A DNA stretch of 64,000 bases from Tautonia rosea (GTDB lineage Bacteria > Planctomycetota > Planctomycetia > Isosphaerales > Isosphaeraceae): NCBI RefSeq assembly GCF_012958305.1, contig NZ_JABBYO010000018.1, forward strand, positions 62,001 through 126,000, written 5' to 3'. How positions within the stretch are numbered: position 1 is the first letter of the stretch; every line of letters begins with the position of its first letter. The position numbers and the translations under genes are program-made. Positions 52,507 through 62,351 of the stretch are shown here, piece by piece. Under the pieces are notes generated by a model. It made no database searches. It saw nothing but the letters and a program-made list of their open reading frames with translations, and was not told the DNA's origin.

Positions 52507-55500
52507 TTATCGCCCGTGGCGAAGCCAGGCTCGCAACGCCAGCCCGAGGGATCGGGGGTCCGCAGGGAGGGTCGGCTGACCTGATCGTGCGATCCAATCA
52601 CTCAGTGCGGGGCGTCCCCACGACGGGCGTTGGGGCACGCGCAACAGCGTCGATTGCATGGCCGGCGTGGCGTCTGCCGGGGCCGCCCGACGCGCGAGCC
52701 AGGCCGCCAGGGCCGGACTCGGTCGCGGCGGAGCAGGGGCGTTCGCCCGCACGGGCGACGGCGTCCTCTGGAAATGCGGCAACGGGACCATCCGGCCCGA
52801 ACGGTTCGCCCCGGCGAGGATCTCCCGCCCGAACGCGACGACGTGATCTCCCCCAGCCTGCCCGTCGCCGTCGCCGTCGAGCAGGTTGCCGGTCGTGTCC
52901 CGAACTCCCGCCGGGCCGCCGTCGACGACCAGCACGTGCCGGGCATGCAGGGGCAGGGGAGTCATCGTCTGCAGGGTGACGGTCCGGTTCGCCGGTTCGT
53001 AGCGGGCGTCTCGGATCGGGATGACGCGATCATCGGCCGTCTGGGCCTGGCCGTCGCGTCCGGGGTGGATGAGGCGATAGGCCGACCGATTCTCGGCGCT
53101 GGCCGCGTCAAGTGCCTGGTCGAAGCTCAGCACCAGGAGGGTCGGCTGAGCGTGGAACCCATAACGTTGCAGGTTGACGACTGTTGCCGGCGGCGTACCG
53201 TCTCCGTCGACGCGGACCATCAGCCCCCCCTCCGGGCCGATCTCGACCGAGGCCTCCTGGCCGGGCGCAAGCCCTTCGACACTCACCTCGCGGAACGCAC
53301 CCTGGATCCCTTCGCTGACCAGGAAGGTGAAGCTTTCCCCGTCCTGGGGCACATAACCGTCGAGGAAAACAAGTCGCAAAGTGCCGTCGATCACGGCGTT
53401 GCCGGTCACGACGAGCTGGTCGTACTGCGTCCCGGCCTCCGGCCCTGCGACCTCGATCTCCAGCGTCCCCTCGGGCCCCTGGGTGTAGTTCCCCTCGATC
53501 CTGAGCACGCCGGGGGAGCTGCCGGGTCGGACGGTACCGGCGAAGTTGTCGACGCCGCTCCCCTCGACCGACGGGTCGGGGCCGATCAGCGTGCCGTCCC
53601 CTTCCAGCACCCCCTGGCTATTGATCCGCAGGCGACCCAGCGTGAGCTCCTGGCCCGGACCGACGATGGCGGCGCCGCCGCGGAAGTCGAGCACGCCGTC
53701 GTCGTTGACATCCAGGACCGACAGGCCGGGCTGGAAATTGGGGGGCTGCACCGCAAGGATCCCGCCGTTCCGCAAGACGATCCGTCCGGTCCCCTCGCCC
53801 TCGAGGCCGTAATTGATCAGCTTGCCCACCCGCACGGTCGGCGCGACGACCTGGGTATTCTCCTCGCCCGAACTGATCCGGTCGATCACCAGCAGGGGCG
53901 TCGCCGGCTCCCCCTCGCGGCCGGTGACGTTCACGGTTTCCGCGAAGACCGAGCCTCCCCGCTGGACCCGCAATTCGCCCCCATCCTGAACGAGGATGGG
54001 CGAGAACTCGTCCGGGTCGTCCATCGTGATCTCGGACGATCCGCCCTGGACGATTACCCGGCCCATGTTGGCGCCCTCGATCAAATCGCCGATGACGAGC
54101 ATGAACGGCCCGTGGAGGCGCCCACCGTTCTCGATCAGGATCTCACCGTTGCCCTGCTCTCCCACGCGGATCACGTGCGGTCCCGAGAAGAGGCCGCCGC
54201 CATTGACGTGGATCCGACTGCCGAAGCTGCCCCGGGCGGCGGGCGCGCCAACCTTGAGGATCTCCTTGAGGATGTCGACGTCGTCGTCGCCAACGCTGTC
54301 GGTGGGATCACCCACCTGGAGTGCCGCGAGTTCCTCGATCGTGACCGTCGTCCCCTCGACCCCGCCGACGCTCAACTCCTCCTCGACCTCCCACTCGCCG
54401 CCCGACCGCAGCGTGACCGTGGCCACCTGGCCATTCACGGCGCCGACTTGACTCCTGATGGAGCTGACGTAGCCGAAATCCTCGACCAGCAGGCTCGCCG
54501 CGCCTCCGGTCGCCCCGAAGTTGAGCGTGCCGAAGCCGACGCCGAACGGGCCGAGGTCGTTGACCTCCAGCGTGGAGCGCAGTTCGTCGTCGAAGATCGC
54601 CGGGTCAGGGTCATAAAAGCCGCGAACGACGATCGACCCCGTGCCTGCGCCGACCCCCACGCCCAGCAGCTCGGTCAGGACCACGCGCCCCCCGTCCTCG
54701 ATCCGCAGCTCGCCCCGCGCCGCGGGGTTGTTGCTCACCCCGACCCCGCCGAGGCCGCCCCCGACCCACGTCAAGGTCGAGGGGGTGCGGCTCGCGACGT
54801 CGACGCCGCGGACGATGACGACCCCGCGCGAGCCCTCCTCGCCGATGGCGAACCGGGTGCTCAGGAAGTCGTTGGCGTCGAGGTCGGGGAAATGGGACGC
54901 ATCGATCTCGACCCTCGCCCCGTCCTCGATCGTCAGCGTGCCGTCGCTGGTCCGCCCGACGGTGAGGAGGGCCACCTCGACCACGGTCTCGGGCCCCTTG
55001 ACGTTCATCGTGCCGGGGGCGCCGTTGGTGGCGTTGCCGATCAGGATCTCGGTGGCGTTGACGAAGGCCTTCTCCTCGACGTTCAGCTCGCCCTCCCCCC
55101 CGCCGCCGACGACGAGCAGGCCATCGACCTGGAAGATCGACGTCTCGCCCGTGAGGGTCGCCTCCGACGCCGCGCCCAGGCCGATTGTGGCGAAGTTGCT
55201 CGACACCGAGCCGTCCTGGAGGACGAACCAGCCGTTGTCGACCACGACGCCGGGCTTCGTCTCGTCGGTCGACTGGGCGCGCAGCAACGACTCCACGAAC
55301 GTCACGATCCCCGTCGGCACGGGCGACGACGGCTCGCCGCCGAGGACGACCCGCTCCACGAAGTGGTCGCCGACCTGCACCGTGTACGCGGCGGGGACCT
55401 GGAAGTAGGCCACGTCCAGGATCCCCGGCACCGCGTTGCGGTCCCAGTTGGCCGGCTCGTCGAAGCTCCCCCCGGCGTCGTTGACCCAGCGGAAGGCCCT

Positions 55501-56466
55501 CGGGTCGTCGACGGCGATCGTGATCGTCTCCGAGTCGGTCAGGCCCTCGTCGTCGGTCACGACGACCGTGACGGGGAAGTCGCCCGCCACGGCCGGTGAC
55601 CACCGGAACAGCCCGGTGTTCGGGTCGATCACCATGCCCTCAACGGCGTCGGTGCCCAGGCTGTAGGTGAGGGTCGAACCCGGCGCCCCGGTCGCCGTGG
55701 CGAAGAATTCGAGCGTCTCCCCCACCTCGACGGCCTGCCCGCCGATCGGGTCGAGGACGGGCGGCTGCACCGGGTCGATCTCCATCGTAAACCGGCCCGA
55801 TGTGCCGTAGGGGCTGCCGAGAATGAAGGCATTCAGGCTGATGTAGAGGTTGTATTCTCCGGGCGCCAGCTCGGTGGTTTCCTCGAAGCTGCGGAGGAAA
55901 CCGTCCGTCGCGATGAGCAGAATGTCAAATTCCTCGGTGACGGGGTCGTAGCCCCCCCGGAAGTTCATCAGGCTGCTGTTGGGCCCCACCTCTCCAATGA
56001 TCCTGGCACGGACGGGCGCGCTCACCTCGAAGGAGACCGAGATGCTGGCGTCCATGCGGGCGTCGGTGATCCCCGGGGGGTTGCGCAGCCCACCGGCGAC
56101 CGACAGCTCGACCTCGAACGCCTCGGGGTTCCCGGCCGCATCGAGCGTCGGGATCACGCGGACCGAACCGGAAGCATCCCCCGTGAGGATGATTGAGCGA
56201 TCGATGTTCGCCTGGAAATCGAGGTCCACCGGGGCTGTCAGGCCCATCAGAGACAGCACGTCACGATCGACGGGCCCACTGGGCCCCCTGGCCGAGTACC
56301 GAAAATTGTCGAGGGAAGTGCCGATCTCCGTGATCGACACCGCCAGCAGTTCCCGGGCTTCCAGGAATTCCAGCATGCCCGCGATCGGCTTCCGCCGTGG
56401 TCGGCCCTGACGCCTGCGTGGGGCGAGGGGAGCCCATGTGCCCGGGAATCGACGAATGCTGGTCAT
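52507..56466 (-). CDS. giant surface protein with LEPR-XLL-type signal, Ig-like domain and autotransporter-like repeats
   Basis: 1319 residues from an ATG with AAGGAG 5 bases upstream. An Arg-rich start leads to MLEFLEARELLAVSI (residues 31-45), the planctomycete LEPR-XLL signature. Around 235-320 there is a putative Ig/cadherin-like domain (LDPIGGQAVEVGETLEFFATA, GLFRWSPAVAGDFPVTVVV). Then about 700 residues of Gly/Val/Glu-rich short beta repeats (GELNVEEKAFV, GTLTIEDGARVEI, GRIVLRNGG) predict a right-handed beta-helix. A passenger-like end follows (GTVRPGSSPGVLRIEGNYTQ, TLRLVFLDGYVP). The C-terminal 110 residues are Pro/Ala/Arg-rich with no beta-barrel or PEP-CTERM helix. It is probably cell-surface; function unknown. 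Confidence 0.88.
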   Translation of the reverse strand: MTSIRRFPGTWAPLAPRRRQGRPRRKPIAGMLEFLEARELLAVSITEIGTSLDNFRYSARGPSGPVDRDVLSLMGLTAPVDLDFQANIDRSIILTGDASGSVRVIPTLDAAGNPEAFEVELSVAGGLRNPPGITDARMDASISVSFEVSAPVRARIIGEVGPNSSLMNFRGGYDPVTEEFDILLIATDGFLRSFEETTELAPGEYNLYISLNAFILGSPYGTSGRFTMEIDPVQPPVLDPIGGQAVEVGETLEFFATATGAPGSTLTYSLGTDAVEGMVIDPNTGLFRWSPAVAGDFPVTVVVTDDEGLTDSETITIAVDDPRAFRWVNDAGGSFDEPANWDRNAVPGILDVAYFQVPAAYTVQVGDHFVERVVLGGEPSSPVPTGIVTFVESLLRAQSTDETKPGVVVDNGWFVLQDGSVSSNFATIGLGAASEATLTGETSIFQVDGLLVVGGGGEGELNVEEKAFVNATEILIGNATNGAPGTMNVKGPETVVEVALLTVGRTSDGTLTIEDGARVEIDASHFPDLDANDFLSTRFAIGEEGSRGVVIVRGVDVASRTPSTLTWVGGGLGGVGVSNNPAARGELRIEDGGRVVLTELLGVGVGAGTGSIVVRGFYDPDPAIFDDELRSTLEVNDLGPFGVGFGTLNFGATGGAASLLVEDFGYVSSIRSQVGAVNGQVATVTLRSGGEWEVEEELSVGGVEGTTVTIEELAALQVGDPTDSVGDDDVDILKEILKVGAPAARGSFGSRIHVNGGGLFSGPHVIRVGEQGNGEILIENGGRLHGPFMLVIGDLIEGANMGRVIVQGGSSEITMDDPDEFSPILVQDGGELRVQRGGSVFAETVNVTGREGEPATPLLVIDRISSGEENTQVVAPTVRVGKLINYGLEGEGTGRIVLRNGGILAVQPPNFQPGLSVLDVNDDGVLDFRGGAAIVGPGQELTLGRLRINSQGVLEGDGTLIGPDPSVEGSGVDNFAGTVRPGSSPGVLRIEGNYTQGPEGTLEIEVAGPEAGTQYDQLVVTGNAVIDGTLRLVFLDGYVPQDGESFTFLVSEGIQGAFREVSVEGLAPGQEASVEIGPEGGLMVRVDGDGTPPATVVNLQRYGFHAQPTLLVLSFDQALDAASAENRSAYRLIHPGRDGQAQTADDRVIPIRDARYEPANRTVTLQTMTPLPLHARHVLVVDGGPAGVRDTTGNLLDGDGDGQAGGDHVVAFGREILAGANRSGRMVPLPHFQRTPSPVRANAPAPPRPSPALAAWLARRAAPADATPAMQSTLLRVPQRPSWGRPALSDWIARSGQPTLPADPRSLGLALRAWLRHGR

Positions 56467-57288
56467 GGTCGCTCCTTTTGAGCATATCTTCGCTCCCGGC
56501 CCTCCCGGCGCGAAGCGAGCGGTCTTGAGAGGTGTGCCGTCACGAACAACCGCGAGGTGGCAGGAGTTACGGGATGGGCTGGACCATCTCGGACGACCTC
56601 TGATGTCCCCGACGGGCGCCCGTGCTCTCGACCGAGACGCGACACCGTGGCGGGAGACGGACGGGGAAACGAAGACCTCGTTCTCGGCCACCGGATTCAG
56701 AAACCTCGGATTCCCGGCCTCACGCGAGCGGATCCTCGAACGCAAGTGGGCCATCCGGTCTCCGCTCCGGACCGTTCCGATTCCTCGGCCGCCTCACCCC
56801 GGCCCGGCTCCTCGCCACGCAAAGCCTGCTCCCGGGCGGACGCAGGCCCGCTCCGTCTGGGGTGGGTTCCACATATTCAGCTCATGAGCATGACATTGGT
56901 TTCGGACCCTTGCCACTCAAAAACTCACATTATCTTGAAAACGAACGGTTGATGAATGCGTCATGCGAGCATTTTGGGCCGATCATGACCTGTCTAACAA
57001 GATCGCTCCGCCCCAGGCGCCGGGCGGCCCGAACGGGTCGAAAACCCTGGAAATCCCCGCCAACTCCGCCCGATCTGGCGATTGCAACCCGGTTCGCCAC
57101 CGTCCGAGCGTGCCAGGGAAGACGAGTTCCGGGCTCGAAGACCCCCCCTCCTACGACCACCGCGCCGCCCGGCCCGTGATGAACGGAGGCAACACGATGG
57201 TCCTGAACGCGACGCCCTGACCATCGGCTACAATGACTCGGCCCTGGGATGGCCTCGGTTCTTCGACGTTCTCGGACGGGATCCCTCC
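56467..57288. other. long gene-free region, surface protein / DNA ligase
   Basis: 822 bases between divergent genes. Open frames have no recognisable segments. It contains a 7-codon reading frame with an excellent ribosome-binding site (57197-57220) and a TACAAT at 57229. A moderately AT-rich patch around 56880-56960 could hold the promoters. No structured RNA was identified. Confidence 0.45.
57197..57220 (+). CDS. possible 7-codon leader peptide before the DNA ligase gene
   Basis: MVLNATP-stop, with GGAGG 7 bases before the ATG, better than the site of the ligase itself. It is in a different frame from the ligase and ends 68 bases before it. It may be chance. Confidence 0.25.
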   Translation: MVLNATP

Positions 57289-58899
57289 ATGAAAGCCTTC
57301 GCCGACCTCTACTCGGCGCTCGACGAGACGACCAGGACCACCGCCAAGGTCGATGCCCTCGTCGCCTATTTCGCCCAGGCCGACCCTCGCGATGCCGCCT
57401 GGGCCGTCTCGTTCCTCATCGGCCGCAAGCCCCGCCAGGCGGTTCCGGCAAAGAAGATGCGCGAGTGGGCCGCGATCGAGGCGGGGATCCCCGACTGGCT
57501 GCTCAGCGAGTGCTACGACGCCGTCGGCGATGCCGCCGAGACGATCGCGCTGTTGCTGCCACCCCCCGATCGCTCCAGCGACCGTCCCCTGGCCGACTGG
57601 GTCGAATCCGTCCTGCTCCCACTCCGCGACCACGACGAGGACACCCAGCGGCAAATCCTTCTCGATGCCTGGCGGGCGATGGACCATTCCCAGCGCTTCG
57701 TCTGGAACAAGCTCATCAGCGGGGCCTTCCGCGTCGGTGTCTCCGCGCAACTGGTCACGAGAGCGCTGGCGAAGCTCGGCAAACTCGAACCCGGCACCGT
57801 CGCCCACCGCCTGATGGGCGACTGGACCCCCTCGGCCGACTTCTTCCGATCCCTCCTCGACCCCGACGCCTCCGACACCGACCTCAGCCGACCGTACCCG
57901 TTTTGCCTCGCCCACCCGATCGACGAGGCCGGGCAGGGGGGCCCGGCCAGCCTGGGCGACCCCGCCGACTGGCAAAGCGAGTGGAAGTGGGACGGCATCC
58001 GCTGCCAGCTCATCCAGCGATCAGGAGAGACCTTCCTCTGGACCCGAGGCGAGGAACTCGTCACCGACCGCTACCCCGAGCTGGCCGGCCTCGGGCCGAT
58101 GCTCCCCGACGGCACCGTGATCGACGGTGAGATCCTTGTCTACCGCGACGAGGCCGTGCAGCCCTTCGCCCAGCTCCAGCGGCGGATCGGCCGCAAGACG
58201 GTCGGCAAGACGCTCTTGAAGGACGTCCCGGTTGCGCTGTTTGCCTTCGACCTGCTCGAAGACGGCGGCGTGGACGTGCGGTCGCATCCCCTCCGCGCCC
58301 GCCGCGCCCGACTGGCCGAACTCGTCGCCGAGGCGAACGTCCCCCATCGCCTAATCCTCTCGCCGACGGTCCAGGGGGATTCCTGGGCCGCCCTGGCCGA
58401 GGCCCGCGCCACCAGCCGAGACCGCCTGGCCGAGGGCCTGATGCTCAAGCGGCTCGACTCGATCTACCAGGTCGGCCGCGTCCGGGGCGACTGGTGGAAG
58501 TGGAAGATCGCGCCGATGACCGTCGATGCCGTGCTCACCTCCGCCCGTCGCGGCTCGGGCAAGCGGGCCAGTCTTTACACCGATTACACCTTCAGCGTCT
58601 GGAATGAGGACGGCGTGCTCGTCCCTTTCGCCCAGGCCTATTCCGGCCTGACCGACGAGGAGATCCGCCGCGTCGATGCCTGGATTCGCCGCCACATGGT
58701 CGAATCGTTCGGCCCGGTCCGCACCGTGACTCCCGAACTCGTATTCGAACTCGGCTTCGAGGGCATTCAACGCTCAACCCGTCACAAATCCGGCATCGCC
58801 GTCCGCTTCCCTCGCATTCTCCGCTGGCGGACCGACAAGCACGCCGCCGACGCCGATCGCCTCGAAACCATTCGCGCCTTGCTTCCTCCGAGCTCCTGA
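57289..58899 (+). CDS. ATP-dependent DNA ligase
   Basis: 536 residues from the ATG at 57289; the frame is open upstream without resemblance. Residues 1-190 are the N-terminal DNA-binding domain (MREWAAIEAGIPDWLLSECY, SQRFVWNKLISGAFRVGVS). The nucleotidyltransferase shows motif I KWDG with Lys 233, motif III IDGEILVY, IIIa VALFAFDLLED, IV AEGLMLKRLDS and V WWKWK. The OB fold follows with FELGFEGIQRSTRHKSGIAVRFPRILRWR. It seals nicks with ATP and belongs to the bacterial ligase type of the ligase-exonuclease-helicase-PdeM repair system. Only the exonuclease (44758-45816) is also in the window. Confidence 0.93.
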   Translation: MKAFADLYSALDETTRTTAKVDALVAYFAQADPRDAAWAVSFLIGRKPRQAVPAKKMREWAAIEAGIPDWLLSECYDAVGDAAETIALLLPPPDRSSDRPLADWVESVLLPLRDHDEDTQRQILLDAWRAMDHSQRFVWNKLISGAFRVGVSAQLVTRALAKLGKLEPGTVAHRLMGDWTPSADFFRSLLDPDASDTDLSRPYPFCLAHPIDEAGQGGPASLGDPADWQSEWKWDGIRCQLIQRSGETFLWTRGEELVTDRYPELAGLGPMLPDGTVIDGEILVYRDEAVQPFAQLQRRIGRKTVGKTLLKDVPVALFAFDLLEDGGVDVRSHPLRARRARLAELVAEANVPHRLILSPTVQGDSWAALAEARATSRDRLAEGLMLKRLDSIYQVGRVRGDWWKWKIAPMTVDAVLTSARRGSGKRASLYTDYTFSVWNEDGVLVPFAQAYSGLTDEEIRRVDAWIRRHMVESFGPVRTVTPELVFELGFEGIQRSTRHKSGIAVRFPRILRWRTDKHAADADRLETIRALLPPSS

Positions 58900-59209
58900 T
58901 GCGACGATGGCAGCGCGGGTTCGTCGATTGACCCTTTTGTTTTGAGCTAAGATGCTTTCCAAAAGGCAGGGCAATCCCCGAACCTGATCACGTCCGATCG
59001 TTTCTGAGCTCGAAACGGGCCGTCTTCCAGGGCCCATCATTTGCATCGCACGACTCGCCGGGGGGCATCTCGACCATCGAGCCGAACGAACGAACGAGCG
59101 ATCAATCGATCGATCGACCTCGGCCCGGATCGTCAAACCCCCCCGGTCTGTTGTGGTCCCCGGTGTCACTCCGGGGCGTGCCATGCTCCTCCGCGAGAGG
59201 GAATTTCCC
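58900..59209. other. gap before rbfA with short tandem repeats
   Basis: 310 bases, no gene. Positions about 59083-59118 hold a CGAA triplet repeat followed by ATCG/TCGA repeats. The reading frame of rbfA is open through part of it. Confidence 0.5.
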
Positions 59210-59677
59210 ATGCCCCCGCGCAAGAAACCATCACCAGGAAGCCGTCGAGGCGGCCGGCGTCCGTCGGATGGCCTGGTCGATCCGAGAGACGTCTTCACCC
59301 CGGGCTCCTCCTCCGGTCGATCAGGACCGCGCAACAGCCGAAAGGCGATGCAGCTCTGCTCACAGGTTCAGCGAACCGTCGAGCAGGTCATTCTCGGCGA
59401 TCTCGATGACGAGGTGCTCCGCAACCTCTGCGTCCTGGCCGTCGAGCCCGCCCCCGACGAATCACGGTTGCTCGTCACGGTCGGTCCGTTCGCCTCGAAC
59501 GTCGAGATCAACCCGATCCAGGTAATGGAGCACCTTGGCCTCGCCTCGGCTCACATCCGATCCGAGGTCGCCGCCGCCATCACCCGACGCAAGGTGCCGA
59601 CCCTCGTCTATCAGGTCGCCCGGCCCGGCTCGATGGATGCTCCGCCCCCCGGTGAGGCACCCGCCTCGTCACCGTGA
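59210..59677 (+). CDS. rbfA: ribosome-binding factor A
   Basis: 155 residues from the ATG at 59210, with GAGAGGG upstream. A basic Ser/Arg/Gly-rich N-terminal extension of about 45 residues precedes the KH-like RbfA core: RKAMQLCSQVQRTVEQVILG, the VLRNLCVLAVEPAPDESRL strand, and HIRSEVAAAITRRKVPTLVYQVA. RbfA binds 16S rRNA near helix 1 during late 30S maturation. It is not next to infB or truB here, its usual neighbours. Confidence 0.85.
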   Translation: MPPRKKPSPGSRRGGRRPSDGLVDPRDVFTPGSSSGRSGPRNSRKAMQLCSQVQRTVEQVILGDLDDEVLRNLCVLAVEPAPDESRLLVTVGPFASNVEINPIQVMEHLGLASAHIRSEVAAAITRRKVPTLVYQVARPGSMDAPPPGEAPASSP

Positions 59678-59685
59678 GGTCTCCG

Positions 59686-59718
59686 GGGAGGCCGGGGACG
59701 TGTTTATCCCGGCCTCCC
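59686..59718. terminator. hairpin between rbfA and sulP
   Basis: A perfect 11-bp GGGAGGCCGGG/CCCGGCCTCCC stem with an 11-base loop starts 9 bases after the rbfA stop and lies before the convergent transporter stop. It is probably a shared terminator; no T run. Confidence 0.5.
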
Positions 59719-59777
59719 TTCACCCTGCCGCCGCGGTCCGTATTGGTCGGTGGGGCGAGCGTGCTCGGATCGTTCCG

Positions 59778-61805
59778 TCAGTGCCGAACATCCTCCGCCG
59801 ATCGCCCCACAAGGTCCTTCGGCAGGGCGATCCGATGGTCCGGCGGCGCGGTCTTCGACTCGCGCCGAAACCTCGCATGCAGCGATTCCCAGTCGACCAC
59901 CAGTTGCCCGCCGCCGTTCTGATGCTGGCTGGCCCACGAGGCCAGCAGATCGAGGCAGGCGTGGTCGATGTACGACAGGTCTTGCAGATCGACGTGCAGC
60001 TCTGCGTTGCGGGGTACCCGTTCCAGTTCGGCGGCCAGTTTCGGCAGTCGGATAAACGTGGCGGCCCCGTCGAGCGACAGCACGGCCTTCGCGCCCCCTT
60101 CGCGGATGTCGAGCTTCGTGTCCAGGCGAGAGAACGTGTACAGCAGCTTCAGGCCGGAGAGCAGGATCCCCACGATGACCCCCGTCAGCAGGTCCGTCAG
60201 GACGATCATCACGACCGTCGCCACATAAATTCCCACCTCGCTCAAGCCGTACTGCCGAAGGCTCCGAATCGCCCCCAGGTCGACCAGCCGGTAGCCGATA
60301 TACACAAGCATCGCCGCCAGGCTGGCCGTCGGGATCAGGCGGAGCAACCCCGCCAGTCCGACGACGAACACCAGCAACCAGAGCCCGTGCAAGATCGCTG
60401 ACAACCGAGTCTTGCCCCCGGCCTGAATGTTGGCCGAGCTTCGGACGATCACCCCCGTCATCGGTAACGCCCCGAGCAGGCCGCACACCATGTTGCCCAC
60501 CCCCTGCGCCGTCAGCTCGCGGTCGTAGCGGGTCCGAGGCCCCGGGTGCATCTGGTCCACCGCCGTGGCGCAGAGCAACGTCTCGGCACTGGCGATCGCC
60601 GCGATTACCAGGGCCGTCGAGATCAAGGCCGACCACGGCGCATCGCTCAGCACGTTCCAGTTCGGCAGCCTCACGCCGTCGAGCAGGTTCGTCGGCACCT
60701 CGACATACAGTACCGGCAACTCGAGGATCGTCGTCAAGGTCGTCACCACTACGATCGCCAGCAGTGTTGCCGGAACCACCTTCCACCGTTTCGGGGCCAG
60801 GCCGTCCCAGAGCACGATGATCAGGATCGTCAACACGCCGACCCCCGCCGCCAGGTTGTGGCTCTTCAGGCTGGCGATCAGCGTGCTGATCGCATCGACC
60901 GCCGCTTTCTGACTCGCCAATGCGTCGTACTCGTTGCCCAGCCGCAGGTCGTCAGCCGCCTCGTTCGAGCGTCGGACGGCCTCGGCCGCGGCTCGCTCGA
61001 CGGCATCCATCTGGTCTCGGTCGCCGTCCAGCGTTTCCAGGCGATGCAGCACCGGCAAGAGCGCGTCAAGCTCCTTGACGATCGCCTCCTGATCGCCGAG
61101 CAGCTCGCGCAAGGCAGCGATCTCGGCGGCGTGCCGTTCGGGCGATTCGGCCTTCCACTGGTCAATGGTGGCGTGGTCGGGCAGGCGCTCCGCGGTCTGT
61201 TCCCAGAGGCTTTCCTGCTGGCGGTGCAGCTCGCCGATCCGCCGCAGTTGCTCCGTCTTGAAGGCCCGTTCCTCCTCCGATCCCAGGTCGGGCCGGGCCA
61301 TGCCCTTCTCGATCGCCTCCGGAATGGTCAGCAGGTTCGCAATCCCGCTGCTCTTCGGCGCGTCGTCGACCATCACGTGAAACTGGCTGGCGAAGATCAA
61401 GATGCCGATGCCCGCCAGCATCCCCTTGATCACCGCCGGAGAGACCGCCCGGAACCACTGCCCGAACCGCATGATTCCCGCCACCAGCTGCACCGCGCCG
61501 GCGATCAGGACCAGCAGGCCGAGCATCTCCAGACCATGATGCTGGATCGCCTCGTAGACGATCACCGTCAGCCCCGCCGCCGGCCCGCTGACCTGCAACG
61601 GCGACCCGGCCAGCATGCCCACCACCAAGCCCCCCACAATCCCCGTAATCAGGCCCGACGCGACGGGAGCCCCCGACGCGATCGCAATCCCCATGCACAG
61701 CGGCAAGGCCACGAGGAAGACCACCACCGAGGCCAGCAGATCGCTCCCCAGTTCCTTGCGGCGATTCGGGCGGGAAGACGACGCAGAGGGTGAAGATTGG
61801 TTCAT
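59778..61805 (-). CDS. SulP-family anion transporter with STAS domain and a large helical insertion
   Basis: 675 residues. TM helices carry the SulP hallmarks: ASGAPVASGLITGIVGG, GSPLQVSGPAAGLTVIV, SAETLLCATAVDQMHPGPRTRYDRELTAQGVGNM, GALPMTGVIVRSSANIQAGGKTRLSAI. A C-terminal STAS domain (about 565-660) ends with HVDLQDLSYIDHACLDLL. Between NLLTIPEAIEKG (about residue 168) and SHNLAAGVGVLTI (about 315) there are some 145 mostly charged, helix-forming residues instead of the short loop I expect. Typical substrates are sulfate, bicarbonate or other oxyanions; specificity was not determined. It is followed by a hairpin. Confidence 0.9.
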   Translation of the reverse strand: MNQSSPSASSSRPNRRKELGSDLLASVVVFLVALPLCMGIAIASGAPVASGLITGIVGGLVVGMLAGSPLQVSGPAAGLTVIVYEAIQHHGLEMLGLLVLIAGAVQLVAGIMRFGQWFRAVSPAVIKGMLAGIGILIFASQFHVMVDDAPKSSGIANLLTIPEAIEKGMARPDLGSEEERAFKTEQLRRIGELHRQQESLWEQTAERLPDHATIDQWKAESPERHAAEIAALRELLGDQEAIVKELDALLPVLHRLETLDGDRDQMDAVERAAAEAVRRSNEAADDLRLGNEYDALASQKAAVDAISTLIASLKSHNLAAGVGVLTILIIVLWDGLAPKRWKVVPATLLAIVVVTTLTTILELPVLYVEVPTNLLDGVRLPNWNVLSDAPWSALISTALVIAAIASAETLLCATAVDQMHPGPRTRYDRELTAQGVGNMVCGLLGALPMTGVIVRSSANIQAGGKTRLSAILHGLWLLVFVVGLAGLLRLIPTASLAAMLVYIGYRLVDLGAIRSLRQYGLSEVGIYVATVVMIVLTDLLTGVIVGILLSGLKLLYTFSRLDTKLDIREGGAKAVLSLDGAATFIRLPKLAAELERVPRNAELHVDLQDLSYIDHACLDLLASWASQHQNGGGQLVVDWESLHARFRRESKTAPPDHRIALPKDLVGRSAEDVRH

Positions 61806-62351
61806 CAGTGCTCAGTCTCGACTCAGCGTGACGGTTCGGACACCGCGACGTTCCCTCTCACGCGCGTTGGTTCGCCTGAACACGCCCGGCAACCGTGGAA
61901 AGGAACGAAGGTCACGAGCAACAATGCCCCTGAGTCTTTGGGGGGGTGTCTCGATCCTCCCAAGAACTTTCGATGCAAGCAAGGCTTTATTCGACGCTCC
62001 TCGCCGATCCCCCCCGCGCGACGAGGCCCGCCCCCATCTTCACCCCTCGGCGTCTCTTCCTCGCTTCGGAGCCGGGCGGGCAAAGGAGATTTTTGAGCCA
62101 TCATTGTGCATGTGTTCGCGCCTATCGCAACGCAACGTGCGCCGGTCCCCGATTTCATCGGCTCGTCGTCTCTGCCCTGATCCCGAGCCGCTCGGCACGA
62201 CCCAGCCCATCGACTTTCTCAACCCGCAACCCTTAGAATGATCTTGATGAGGGATGGAATCGCCTCGATCTCGATCGCGCGTCACCAGGATCACGTCACC
62301 AGGTGCCCCGCACGACCGATCTGCCCCTCGGACCGACCGGAGGATTGACCC
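61806..62351. other. gene-free region between sulP and a secreted-protein gene
   Basis: 546 bases of divergent intergenic DNA. No hairpin, repeat or protein-like frame stood out. It must hold both promoters. Confidence 0.4.

Noticed and set aside
52630-55599. 989-residue plus-strand frame antisense to the surface protein
   Set aside because: Asp/Arg/Val-rich shadow; the minus-strand frame has a perfect Shine-Dalgarno and domain structure.
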